Shown here one piece after another: positions 5,876-12,781 of a DNA stretch of 12,781 nucleotides. The DNA lies in assembly GCA_003696465.1 (NCBI GenBank), contig RFHG01000310.1, positions 1 to 12,781 on the forward strand, given 5' to 3'. The notes under the pieces are model-generated. The model searched no databases, was not told the DNA's origin, and saw nothing but the letters and a program-made list of their open reading frames with translations. The number at the start of each line of letters is the position of its first letter. The first letter of the stretch is position 1. Made by a program: the position numbers and the translations under genes. Source of the stretch: Gammaproteobacteria bacterium. GTDB taxonomy: Bacteria > Pseudomonadota > Gammaproteobacteria > J044.

Positions 5876-7681
5876 ATGGACGAAACCCTCACTGCCGAGC
5901 AGGCAGGGAAACAGGCCGTGCATCTGCCGCAACGCTTTGTGCTTGCCGAGGTGCTCGATGCGCTGGTTGCCGACGGCATCCTGCGCGAGGCCGATGCGCG
6001 CCTGCTGAAGTCGGTGTCGGCGGCCAGTACCGGGGCGGGGCGTCATCCCTTCGTCATCATCGCCGACCGCGGCTGGCGCCATGCCAGCGAGCCCGACCGC
6101 GCCCTGACCATGGACGACATGGTGCAGTGGCTGGCGCAGGGCACCGGCCTGCCGATACGCGAGATCGACCCGCTCAGGATCGACGCCGCCCGCGCCACCG
6201 GCATCATGAGCCATGCCTATGCACGGCGGTTCGGCCTGCTGCCGCTGGAGGTGCACGACGACCACGTGGTCATTGGCGTGGCCAGCCCGGAAACGGCCGA
6301 CTGGATGCCCGAGCTCGAGCGGGTGCTGGGCAAGCGCATCGAGCGGGTCATCGTTGCGCCGGACGAGATCGAGCATTACCTCGACGAGTTCTACGCCCTG
6401 TCCCATTCGGTGCTGGGCGCCCACGCCGGCCAGAACGAACGCCTCGACGGGGTGCAAAACCTCGAACAGCTGGTGGAGATGGGGCGCAAGGGCCAGCTCG
6501 ATGCCAACGACCAGCATGTGGTCACCATCGTCGACTGGCTGCTGCAGTACGCCTATGAACAGCGTGCCAGCGACATTCATCTCGAGCCGCGCCGCGAGCA
6601 GGGGCAGGTGCGCTTTCGCATCGATGGCGTGCTGCACCCGGTGTACCAGTTCCCGCCGTCGGTGATGGGTGCCGTCACCAGCCGGCTGAAGATCCTCGGA
6701 CGGATGGACGTGGCCGAAAAGCGGCGCCCGCAGGATGGCCGCATCAAGACCCGCACCCCCGGAGGCAGCGAGATCGAGCTGCGCCTGTCCACCATGCCCA
6801 CGGCCTTTGGCGAGAAACTGGTGCTGCGCATCTTCGACCCCGAGGTGATGGTGCGCGACTTCTCCGAACTGGGTTTTGCCCGCGACGACCTGCAGCGCTG
6901 GGAGGCACTGGGCGCGCAGCCGAACGGCATCGTGCTCGTCACCGGACCCACCGGCTCGGGCAAGACGACCACGCTCTACAGCACCCTGTTGCGCCTGGCG
7001 CGGCCGGAGGTCAATGTCTGCACGGTGGAGGATCCGATCGAGATGGTCGAGCCCCGACTCAACCAGATGCAGGTGCAGCCGGCCATCGGGGTGGACTTTG
7101 CCAGCGGCATCCGCACCCTGATGCGGCAGGACCCCGACATCATCATGGTGGGCGAGATTCGCGACCTGGAGACGGCCGAGATGGCCATCCAGGCGGCGCT
7201 CACCGGCCACCTGGTGTTTGCCACCCTGCACACCAACGACGCCCCTTCGGCCATCACCCGCCTGCTCGAGCTGGGGGTGGCGCCCTACCTGCTCAGGGCC
7301 ACCCTGCTGGGGGTGCTGGCCCAGCGTCTGGTGCGCACCCTGTGCCCGGCCTGCAAGCGGCCGCAGGCCACCGACGAACGGCTGTGGCAGTCGCTGGTGC
7401 GCCCCTGGAACGTGAAGCCGCCGGAACAGGTTTTCGAGCCCGAGGGCTGCCCGGAATGCCGCCACACGGGCTATCGTGGCCGCATCGGCATCTACGAGCT
7501 GCTCACCGTGATCGACCGCTTCAAGTCCAGCGTGGGGCCGGATACCGATCTGGCCGAACTCCGTCGCCTGGCCATGGCCGAGGGCATGAAGACCCTGCGC
7601 CTCGATGGCGCACGCAAGGTGGGGCAGGGCCTGACCAGCATCGGAGAGGTCCTGCGCGTGACCCCGGCCGGTAGCGCATAG
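5876..7681 (+). CDS. Isolated GspE/PilB-family type II secretion or type IV pilus ATPase
   Basis: The 601-residue protein has an N-terminal GspE-like region (about 1-185, including YARRFGLLPLEV and the EIEHYLDEFY end) and a full secretion ATPase domain. Motifs: SDIHLEPR (231-238), Walker A GPTGSGKT (357-364), Walker B region DIIMVGE (421-427), His box TLHTN with His452, and a zinc-type four-cysteine site, C490-PA-C493 and C525-PE-C528. Such hexameric ATPases drive assembly of a pilus or pseudopilus at the inner membrane. All catalytic elements are present, so it looks active. No pilin, secretin or platform protein is nearby; it may serve a machine encoded elsewhere. The N-terminal helical stretch resembles an MshEN repeat but lacks its usual RLG signature, so c-di-GMP binding is doubtful. 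The ATG at 5876 is preferred to that at 5870 because the GAGG at 5865-5868 is correctly spaced only for it. Confidence 0.92.
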   Translation: MDETLTAEQAGKQAVHLPQRFVLAEVLDALVADGILREADARLLKSVSAASTGAGRHPFVIIADRGWRHASEPDRALTMDDMVQWLAQGTGLPIREIDPLRIDAARATGIMSHAYARRFGLLPLEVHDDHVVIGVASPETADWMPELERVLGKRIERVIVAPDEIEHYLDEFYALSHSVLGAHAGQNERLDGVQNLEQLVEMGRKGQLDANDQHVVTIVDWLLQYAYEQRASDIHLEPRREQGQVRFRIDGVLHPVYQFPPSVMGAVTSRLKILGRMDVAEKRRPQDGRIKTRTPGGSEIELRLSTMPTAFGEKLVLRIFDPEVMVRDFSELGFARDDLQRWEALGAQPNGIVLVTGPTGSGKTTTLYSTLLRLARPEVNVCTVEDPIEMVEPRLNQMQVQPAIGVDFASGIRTLMRQDPDIIMVGEIRDLETAEMAIQAALTGHLVFATLHTNDAPSAITRLLELGVAPYLLRATLLGVLAQRLVRTLCPACKRPQATDERLWQSLVRPWNVKPPEQVFEPEGCPECRHTGYRGRIGIYELLTVIDRFKSSVGPDTDLAELRRLAMAEGMKTLRLDGARKVGQGLTSIGEVLRVTPAGSA

Positions 7682-7713
7682 CCCTGCCGCGGCACCCCGC
7701 CGGCCTGCCGGCA

Positions 7714-7722
7714 TGATAAAAT
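7714..7722 (+). promoter_or_regulatory. Possible extended -10 promoter of the dehydrogenase gene
   Basis: TGATAAAAT is a good extended -10 (TGn plus TAAAAT) standing out in GC-rich sequence. The start of transcription would fall around 7728-7730, within the 5' arm of the hairpin described next. No -35 match is seen, and a 5-base GC hairpin (GCCGG-CCTG-CCGGC, 7699-7712) lies where it would be. Confidence 0.4.
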
Positions 7723-7725
7723 GCG

Positions 7726-7748
7726 CGGCCTCGATCAACCCGAGGCCG
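7726..7748 (+). promoter_or_regulatory. Hairpin covering the ribosome binding site of the dehydrogenase gene
   Basis: CGGCCTCG (7726-7733) and CGAGGCCG (7741-7748) are perfect complements around a 7-base loop, ATCAACC. The GAGG at 7742-7745, the only Shine-Dalgarno-like element before the ATG at 7751, is inside the 3' arm and would be paired. A transcript starting near 7729 from the promoter just upstream would still keep five pairs (CCTCG/CGAGG). There is no T tract, so it is not a usual terminator. A translational role is inferred from position only. Confidence 0.45.
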
Positions 7749-7750
7749 TC

Positions 7751-10700
7751 ATGCCCGATCGCATCCGCGAGATCCCCTACAACTACACCTCCTTCTCCGA
7801 CCGCGAGATTGTTATCCGCCTGCTCGGTGAGGAGATGTGGCAGATCCTGGAACAGCTCCGGGGCCAGCGCCATACCGGCCGCTCGGCGCGCATGCTGTTC
7901 GAGGTGCTGGGCGACATCTGGGTGGTGCAGCGCAACCCCTATATCCAGGACGACCTGCTGGCCAACCGCAAGCGCCTGGCCTCGCTGGTTCATGCCCTGC
8001 ACCATCGTCTCGACCAGATCGAGCAGCGGGCCAACGGCAATGCCCTGGCACTGCGGCTGGTCGAGGCCGCGCGCGAGGCGGTGGCCGAATTCGAGGCCTG
8101 GTTCCCGCGCACCCGCAACCTGCGGGCCCGGGCCCTGCGCCGTTTCCGCCGCGTGACCCGCCGCGACAACATCGACTTTGGCGGCATGGCCCGCGTCTCG
8201 CACGTGACCGATGCCACCGACTGGCGCGTGGAACTGCCCTTCGTGGTACTGACGCCGGATTCGGAGGAGGAGATGGCGCGCCTGGTGGCAGCCTGCATCG
8301 AACTGAGCCTGACCGTCATTCCCCGCGGGGGCGGCACCGGCTACACCGGCAGCGTGGTGCCGCTCACCGAGCACAGCGCGGTCATCAACACCGAAAAGCT
8401 GGAAGGGCTGGGGCCGGTGGAGCAGCGCAGGCTGCCTGGCCTGGAACAGCCCGTGGCCACCATCCGTGCCGAGGCCGGGGTGGTGACGCGGCGCGTGTCC
8501 GAGGCCGCCGCCGAGGCCGGCTTCGTGTTCGCCGTCGACCCCACCTCGCAGGATGCCTGCACCATCGGCGGCAACATCGCCATGAACGCCGGCGGCAAGA
8601 AGGCAGTGCTGTGGGGCACCACCATCGACAACCTGGCCTCCTGGCGCATGGTCACGCCGGATGCGGACTGGCTGGAAGTCGAGCGGCTCGATCACAACCT
8701 GGGCAAGATCCACGAACAGGAAACGGTGCGTTTCCGCATCACCCGCTACGAGTCCGACGGCCACACCCCCCGCGGCGAGCCCGAGATCATCGAGCTGCCG
8801 GGTGCCGCCTTCCGCAAGCAGGGGCTGGGCAAGGACGTGACCGACAAGTTTCTCGGCGGCCTGCCCGGCATCCAGAAGGAGGGCTGCGACGGGCTCATCA
8901 CCTCGGCCGTGTTCGTACTGCACCGCATGCCGGCGCACATCCGTACCGTGTGCCTCGAGTTCCATGGCAAGGACCTGCATCGCGCGGTGCCGGCCATCGT
9001 CGAGATCAAGGACTACCTCGACGGTCTGCCCGATGTGGTGCTGTCGGGGCTCGAGCACCTCGACGAGCGCTACGTGAAGGCGGTGCGCTATACCCCCAAG
9101 GGCGCGCGCGGCCAGTTGCCGAAGATGGTGCTCATTGCCGACATCGCCGGCGACGACGAGGAGGCGGTCGCCGCCGCGGCCTCCGAAGTCGTGCGCCTGG
9201 CCGCCCTGCGCGATGCCGATGGATTCGTGGCCGTGAGCCCCGAGGCACGCGCCCAGTTCTGGCGCGACCGGGCCCGCACCGCCGCCATCGCCGCCCATAC
9301 CAACGCCTTCAAGATCAACGAGGACGTGGTCATCCCGCTGCCGCGCCTGGCCGAGTATTCCGAGGGCATCGAGCGCATCAACATCAACCAGTCGATGCGC
9401 AACAAGCTGAAGATGCTCGACGCCATACGCGCCTGCCTCGATTCCGACCTCGAGGGCTGGTTGCGCGAGGCCGGTGTCAGCGTGCCCCCCGAGCGCTGTG
9501 CGCTGCTGGAGGAAAAGCGCCAGGCGGCCATCGACCATGTCGAGACGGTGCGCGCGCGCTGGCTCGCCATCCTCAATCACCAGGACGAACCGGCATCAAG
9601 CCACCCCGAGCTGTTGGACGAGCCGGCCCGCAGCGCGCTGGAAAACGACTTTGGTGGCGATGCCCCGCTGTATCGGCTGCTGCTCACCCGCGACCTGCGC
9701 ATCTCCTTCCGGCGCGAGGTTGAAAAGCCACTGAAGGACATCTTCAGCGGTGACGACTTTGCCCCCCTGCGCGGGCGCCTGGACGAGATCCATGCCGAGA
9801 TCCGGGCCAGCCGCCTGTTCGTGGCCCTGCACATGCATGCAGGAGACGGCAATGTGCATACCAACATCCCGGTCAACTCGCACGACTACGAAATGCTGCG
9901 CGAGGCCGAGCGCATCGTCGACGAGATCATGGCCCTGGCCCGCAGCCTCGGCGGGGTCATCTCCGGCGAGCATGGCATCGGCCTGACCAAGATCCAGTAC
10001 CTGTCCGAGGACGACCTGCAGCACTTCGTCGAGTACAAGCGCAAGGTCGACCCCGAAGGGCGTTTCAACCGCGGCAAGCTGATGCCGGGCTCGGGACTGG
10101 ACAACGCCTATACACCCTCGCTGCAGCTGGTCGAGCAGGAAGCACTCATCCTCGAGGCCAGCGAGCTCGGCGAACTCAACGAGTCGATCAAGGACTGCCT
10201 GCGCTGCGGCAAGTGCAAGCCGGTCTGCACCACCCATGTGCCCCGGGCCAACCTGCTCTACTCGCCGCGCAACAAGATCCTGGCCAGCAACCTCATCACC
10301 GAGGCCATCCTCTACGAGGAGCAGACGCGCCGCGGTATCTCCCTGCAGCACTTCGAGGCCATGAACGATGTGGCCGACCACTGCACCATCTGCCACCGCT
10401 GCCTCGCGCCCTGCCCGGTGAACATCGACTTCGGCGAGGTTACTGCCCGCATGCGGCATCTGCTCAAGGCGCAGGGGCAGCGCCACAGCAGCCCGGTGAC
10501 GCGGGCCTCCATGGCCTTCCTCAACGTGCGCGAGGCCGGCGCGGTGAAACTGCTGCGGCGCCTGCTTATCAACTGGAGCTACCCACTGCAGCGCTTCGGG
10601 CATGCCCTGTTCAGGAGGCTCGGCCTGCTGCGCCAGAAACGGCCTCCGGCCACCACCGGCAAGCCGCCGATGACCGAACAGGTGGTGCATTTCGTGCGCC

Positions 10701-11599
10701 ACCCGCTGCCGGCCGGGGTGCCCGCGCGCACCGTGCGGGCCGAACTGGGGCTCGAAGACGAACGCTATGTGCCCATCCTGCGCGATCCCGAGCAGGAAGA
10801 CGCCGAGGCGGTGTTCTACTTCCCCGGCTGCGGCTCCGAGCGCCTGTTCAGCCAGATCGGGCTCGCCACCATGGCCATGCTGCGCCATGCCGGCGCCCAG
10901 GTCGTGCTGCCCCCCGGCTACCTGTGCTGTGGCTATCCGCAAAATGCCGGCGGCGATCACGAGCGCGGCAGCCGGATCAGCACCGAGAACCGCGTGCTGT
11001 TCCATCGCATGGCCAACACCCTCAACTATCTCGACATCCGTACCGTCATCGTCTCCTGCGGCACCTGCATGGATCAGCTGCTCACCTACGAGTTCGAGCG
11101 CATCTTCCCCGACTGCCGGCTGCTCGATATCCACGAGTACCTGATGGAAAAGGGCATCTCCATCGATGGCGTCGAGGGGCGGCGCTATCTCTACCACGAA
11201 CCCTGCCATACGCCCATGAAGCATCATGATGCAGTCGAGGTGGCCGGCCGCCTGCTGGGCAGCGAGGTGCAACTCTCGGATCGCTGCTGCGGCGAGGCCG
11301 GTACCTTCGCCGTCAGCCGCCCCGACATTGCCACCCAGGTACGCTTCCGCAAGCAGGAAGAGCTCATGAAGGGCGTGCAGCGCTATACCGGCGCGGCAGA
11401 GCCGGTGCGGGACGGTTCGGTCAAGATCCTCACCTCCTGCCCGGCCTGCCAGCAGGGGCTGAGCCGGTACCGCGAAGACACCGGTCTGGATACCGACTAC
11501 ATCGTCGTCGAGCTGGCCGGCCAGGTGCTCGGCGAGGGCTGGCAACGACGCTTCATCGAACAGTGCCGCCATGGCGGCATCGAGAAGGTGCTCCTGTAA
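7751..11599 (+). CDS. Giant FAD/iron-sulfur dehydrogenase with DUF3683, FAD-oxidase, Fe4S4 and CCG domains
   Basis: This 1282-residue protein joins several domains. Residues about 1-100 match DUF3683 (IPYNYTSFSDREIVIRLLG). A PCMH-type FAD-binding domain spans about 158-430 (RGGGTGYTG near 192; QDACTIGGNIAMNAGGKK near 268). A FAD-oxidase C-terminal domain ends with HMHAGDGNVHTN near 693 and SGEHGIGLTKIQYL near 738. Two Fe4S4 motifs follow, C816-x2-C819-x2-C822-x3-C826 and C878-x2-C881-x2-C884-x3-C888. Two CCG (cysteine-rich, GlpC/HdrB-like) domains end the protein, with Cys1027, 1059-1060, 1103 and 1106, then 1152, 1179-1180, 1230 and 1233. It resembles YdiJ and D-lactate or D-2-hydroxyglutarate dehydrogenases, so it probably oxidises a D-2-hydroxy acid and passes electrons via Fe-S centres to the respiratory chain; the substrate is unknown. 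The ATG at 7751 is preferred to 7721, which overlaps the -10 box. All cysteine motifs are intact. Confidence 0.9.
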   Translation: MPDRIREIPYNYTSFSDREIVIRLLGEEMWQILEQLRGQRHTGRSARMLFEVLGDIWVVQRNPYIQDDLLANRKRLASLVHALHHRLDQIEQRANGNALALRLVEAAREAVAEFEAWFPRTRNLRARALRRFRRVTRRDNIDFGGMARVSHVTDATDWRVELPFVVLTPDSEEEMARLVAACIELSLTVIPRGGGTGYTGSVVPLTEHSAVINTEKLEGLGPVEQRRLPGLEQPVATIRAEAGVVTRRVSEAAAEAGFVFAVDPTSQDACTIGGNIAMNAGGKKAVLWGTTIDNLASWRMVTPDADWLEVERLDHNLGKIHEQETVRFRITRYESDGHTPRGEPEIIELPGAAFRKQGLGKDVTDKFLGGLPGIQKEGCDGLITSAVFVLHRMPAHIRTVCLEFHGKDLHRAVPAIVEIKDYLDGLPDVVLSGLEHLDERYVKAVRYTPKGARGQLPKMVLIADIAGDDEEAVAAAASEVVRLAALRDADGFVAVSPEARAQFWRDRARTAAIAAHTNAFKINEDVVIPLPRLAEYSEGIERININQSMRNKLKMLDAIRACLDSDLEGWLREAGVSVPPERCALLEEKRQAAIDHVETVRARWLAILNHQDEPASSHPELLDEPARSALENDFGGDAPLYRLLLTRDLRISFRREVEKPLKDIFSGDDFAPLRGRLDEIHAEIRASRLFVALHMHAGDGNVHTNIPVNSHDYEMLREAERIVDEIMALARSLGGVISGEHGIGLTKIQYLSEDDLQHFVEYKRKVDPEGRFNRGKLMPGSGLDNAYTPSLQLVEQEALILEASELGELNESIKDCLRCGKCKPVCTTHVPRANLLYSPRNKILASNLITEAILYEEQTRRGISLQHFEAMNDVADHCTICHRCLAPCPVNIDFGEVTARMRHLLKAQGQRHSSPVTRASMAFLNVREAGAVKLLRRLLINWSYPLQRFGHALFRRLGLLRQKRPPATTGKPPMTEQVVHFVRHPLPAGVPARTVRAELGLEDERYVPILRDPEQEDAEAVFYFPGCGSERLFSQIGLATMAMLRHAGAQVVLPPGYLCCGYPQNAGGDHERGSRISTENRVLFHRMANTLNYLDIRTVIVSCGTCMDQLLTYEFERIFPDCRLLDIHEYLMEKGISIDGVEGRRYLYHEPCHTPMKHHDAVEVAGRLLGSEVQLSDRCCGEAGTFAVSRPDIATQVRFRKQEELMKGVQRYTGAAEPVRDGSVKILTSCPACQQGLSRYREDTGLDTDYIVVELAGQVLGEGWQRRFIEQCRHGGIEKVLL

Positions 11600-12144
11600 T
11601 GGCCGAGATCAATCGCGACCGCCTGCAGTACCCCGTACTCGAGAAGGCCATCTACGGCATGCAGCCGCTGCCCGAACTGGTGCAGGACAGCCGTTTCCTC
11701 GACGGCTGGCGCATTGCCGACTATGTCGGCCGGCCCGAGCTGGGCGATGCCGATCCGCGCTGGAAGGTGCCGGTGCCCGTCACCTCCGAGGAACTGTTCG
11801 AGGACCAGGGCGGTTTCCTCTTTCGCTTTACCGGCCGGCCCGGCGAGGACGGATTCGATGTCGCCGTGTTCGCCACCTTCATCGTCATCGAACTGCGCCC
11901 GCGCACGCAGCGCACCGAATTCCTCGTGCTGGCCCCCATCCCGCCAGCAGCCGATGAGGAAGAGCTGCCCTACGCCGCCTTCCTCGAGGGCCAGAACACG
12001 AAAGGGCTGCAGGAACGCCTGCGCGAAACCGACGCGCAGGCAGACTTCGCCGACGAAATGCTGCGCCTGATCCAGCGCCTGCGTACCCCGATGCAGGATG
12101 CGCGTGGCGGCTTCTTCAGTCGCCTGTTCGGGCGCGGGAGGTAG
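11599..12144 (+). CDS. Unrecognised 181-residue protein coupled to the dehydrogenase
   Basis: The start codon shares one base with the dehydrogenase stop (TAATG), so translation is very likely coupled and the product probably works with the dehydrogenase. I do not recognise a family. The protein is soluble, with no signal peptide or membrane segment. It has an N-terminal part around LQYPVLEKAIYGMQPLPELV, a central probable beta-rich part (VAVFATFIVIELRP, EFLVLAPIP), an acidic helical part (about 130-165) and a basic, aromatic C-terminus, GGFFSRLFGRGR, which could touch membrane or bind a partner. It has no cysteine motif, so it is not an electron carrier of the Fe-S type. Codon use and GC content look like those of its neighbours. 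The frame is open slightly upstream (from 11563) but inside the dehydrogenase gene. A short inverted repeat (12137-12143 with 12154-12160) spans its stop but has no T tract. Confidence 0.8.
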   Translation: MAEINRDRLQYPVLEKAIYGMQPLPELVQDSRFLDGWRIADYVGRPELGDADPRWKVPVPVTSEELFEDQGGFLFRFTGRPGEDGFDVAVFATFIVIELRPRTQRTEFLVLAPIPPAADEEELPYAAFLEGQNTKGLQERLRETDAQADFADEMLRLIQRLRTPMQDARGGFFSRLFGRGR

Positions 12145-12315
12145 GTTGCCGGATACCTCCGCCCGGGAGCAGGGTGCGCGCCGCGTATTGAGGTGGCTAT
12201 CCTCGGCCCGACACGCTGGCTCCGGCCTGTGTATGCGCGGCTGCGGACTTGAAGTTGTGCCCCGTATCGCGTAGCCTTCTGCGCAGTCAACAGGGATCGA
12301 ACCGGAGTTACAGGG

Positions 12316-12781
12316 ATGCACAGCCCCGCCACGGATGGACGCCTCTGCCTGCAAGGCCCGAACCTCACCCTTGAAGCCGTCGAACTCGAGCACCACGAGA
12401 CCGTGGGCCGGCCCTTCGTTGCCCGCGTGGTCATCCCGCAACTCGATCCCCGGCTCGACCTCATCGGGCGCAGCCTGCAGCTCGTGTATCCGGCGCCCGA
12501 CGGCACCGAATCCGTCATTGCCGGCGTCATCGCCGCCGCCCGCGTCGACCATGCCGGCCGGGGCGAGCTGCTGCTCTGCTCCCATGCCGTGCTGCTCGAT
12601 CACACCCGGCATCATCGCCTGTGGCTCGATCGCGACTTCGCCGGTCTGGCGCGCGCCCTGTTCGAGGAGGCCGGTTTCCCCTGTGGCCAGCTCCAGTTCG
12701 ACCTGCGCCGCAGTCATCCCGTCCGGCCCTGGCGCCTGCAGGCCGACGAAAACGACCTCGAATTCCTGCAGCGGCTGTGTG
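12316..12781 (+). CDS. VgrG-like type VI secretion spike protein, N-terminal part, cut by window edge
   Basis: Only the first 155 residues are visible. They match the gp27-like N-terminal region of VgrG proteins: an opening strand (RLCLQGPNLTLEAVELEHHE), a VIAGVIAAARVDH segment equivalent to the usual 'FHGIVT' strand, a FAGLARALFEEAGFP helix, and the hallmark LQADENDLEFLQRLC (equivalent to 'QYxESDLxFxxRLxE'). VgrG trimers tip the type VI tail spike and carry effectors. A phage late-control D protein shares this fold and cannot be fully excluded. The ATG at 12316 has GGAG eight bases upstream (12304-12307). It follows 171 noncoding bases, in which a weak TTGAAG (12249-12254), 17 bases, TAGCCT (12272-12277) could be a promoter. 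No other type VI gene lies to its left, so it either starts a cluster to the right or is a separate vgrG/effector island. Confidence 0.75.
   Translation, partial: MHSPATDGRLCLQGPNLTLEAVELEHHETVGRPFVARVVIPQLDPRLDLIGRSLQLVYPAPDGTESVIAGVIAAARVDHAGRGELLLCSHAVLLDHTRHHRLWLDRDFAGLARALFEEAGFPCGQLQFDLRRSHPVRPWRLQADENDLEFLQRLC

Noticed and set aside
4588..6558. A 656-codon plus-strand frame overlapping the MNIO, acylphosphatase and secretion ATPase genes
   Set aside because: It crosses three genes in the wrong frame; its translation is Arg/Pro/Gly-rich and has no domain.
7699..7712. Short hairpin GCCGG-CCTG-CCGGC after the secretion ATPase gene as a terminator
   Set aside because: It has only five pairs and is followed by ATGATAAAAT rather than a T run; such short GC palindromes are expected in this GC-rich sequence.
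7721..7750. Earlier ATG at 7721 as the dehydrogenase start
   Set aside because: It overlaps the likely -10 box and has no ribosome site, and the ten extra residues lack family support.
5600..9580. A 1326-codon open frame on the minus strand across acylphosphatase, the secretion ATPase and the dehydrogenase
   Set aside because: It is antisense to three well-supported genes with intact catalytic motifs. Its product is low-complexity, rich in His, Gly, Ala and Gln, with no recognisable domain. Long antisense frames in this phase are common in GC-rich genes.
9596..11572. A 658-codon minus-strand open frame opposite the dehydrogenase
   Set aside because: It has the same phase and composition as the other antisense frame, shows no domain, and lies wholly within a gene whose cysteine motifs prove the plus-strand frame.
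12137..12160. Inverted repeat GGAGGTA / TACCTCC at the end of the 181-residue gene as a terminator
   Set aside because: The 7-base stem has a 10-base loop and no following T tract, so an intrinsic terminator is not supported.
11497..12717. A 406-codon minus-strand frame opposite the small unknown gene and the VgrG-like gene
   Set aside because: The VgrG-like plus-strand frame has family motifs and a ribosome site, and the antisense product has none.

Overview
The window is GC-rich and densely coded, with short intergenic gaps, several 1-4 base overlaps and translationally coupled genes. The gene content (an MCE/Mla-type lipid transporter, an MNIO/DUF2063 pair, a GspE-like ATPase, a very large FAD/Fe-S dehydrogenase and a VgrG-like protein) points to a Gram-negative proteobacterium, most likely a gammaproteobacterium with respiratory metabolism. 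That placement is inferred from gene content and style; no rRNA, tRNA or other taxonomic marker is present.

Layout. (1) 1-2501, minus strand: an MCE-family ABC transporter operon in the order permease (with an N-terminal STAS domain), ATPase, MCE substrate-binding protein. The MCE gene runs off the left edge. The permease gene appears to carry a one-base frameshift between its STAS and MlaE parts. (2) 2502-2597: a short divergent intergenic region with two overlapping inverted repeats. (3) 2598-3917, plus strand: a b561-type di-haem membrane cytochrome, then a small FHA-domain protein with its own likely promoter. (4) 3920-5505, minus strand: a two-gene operon of a DUF692/MNIO metalloenzyme and its DUF2063 partner (HvfB/HvfC or BufB/BufC type), with no visible peptide precursor gene. 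(5) 5585-7681, plus strand: acylphosphatase, then an isolated GspE/PilB-type secretion ATPase nine bases downstream. (6) 7751-12144, plus strand: a 1282-residue flavin/iron-sulfur dehydrogenase (DUF3683, FAD-binding, FAD-oxidase C, two Fe4S4 motifs, two CCG domains), coupled through a TAATG overlap to a 181-residue protein I do not recognise. A hairpin covers the likely ribosome binding site of the dehydrogenase. (7) 12316-end, plus strand: the N-terminal 155 residues of a VgrG-like type VI secretion spike protein.

How the genes relate. The clear functional units are the lipid transporter, the MNIO pair and the dehydrogenase with its small partner. The remaining genes look like independent loci. 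The most interesting points are the apparent frameshift in the transporter permease, the MNIO pair without a neighbouring substrate peptide, the hairpin that would hide the dehydrogenase ribosome binding site, and the type VI locus entered at the right edge. No CRISPR array, insertion sequence, tRNA or integrase was seen.
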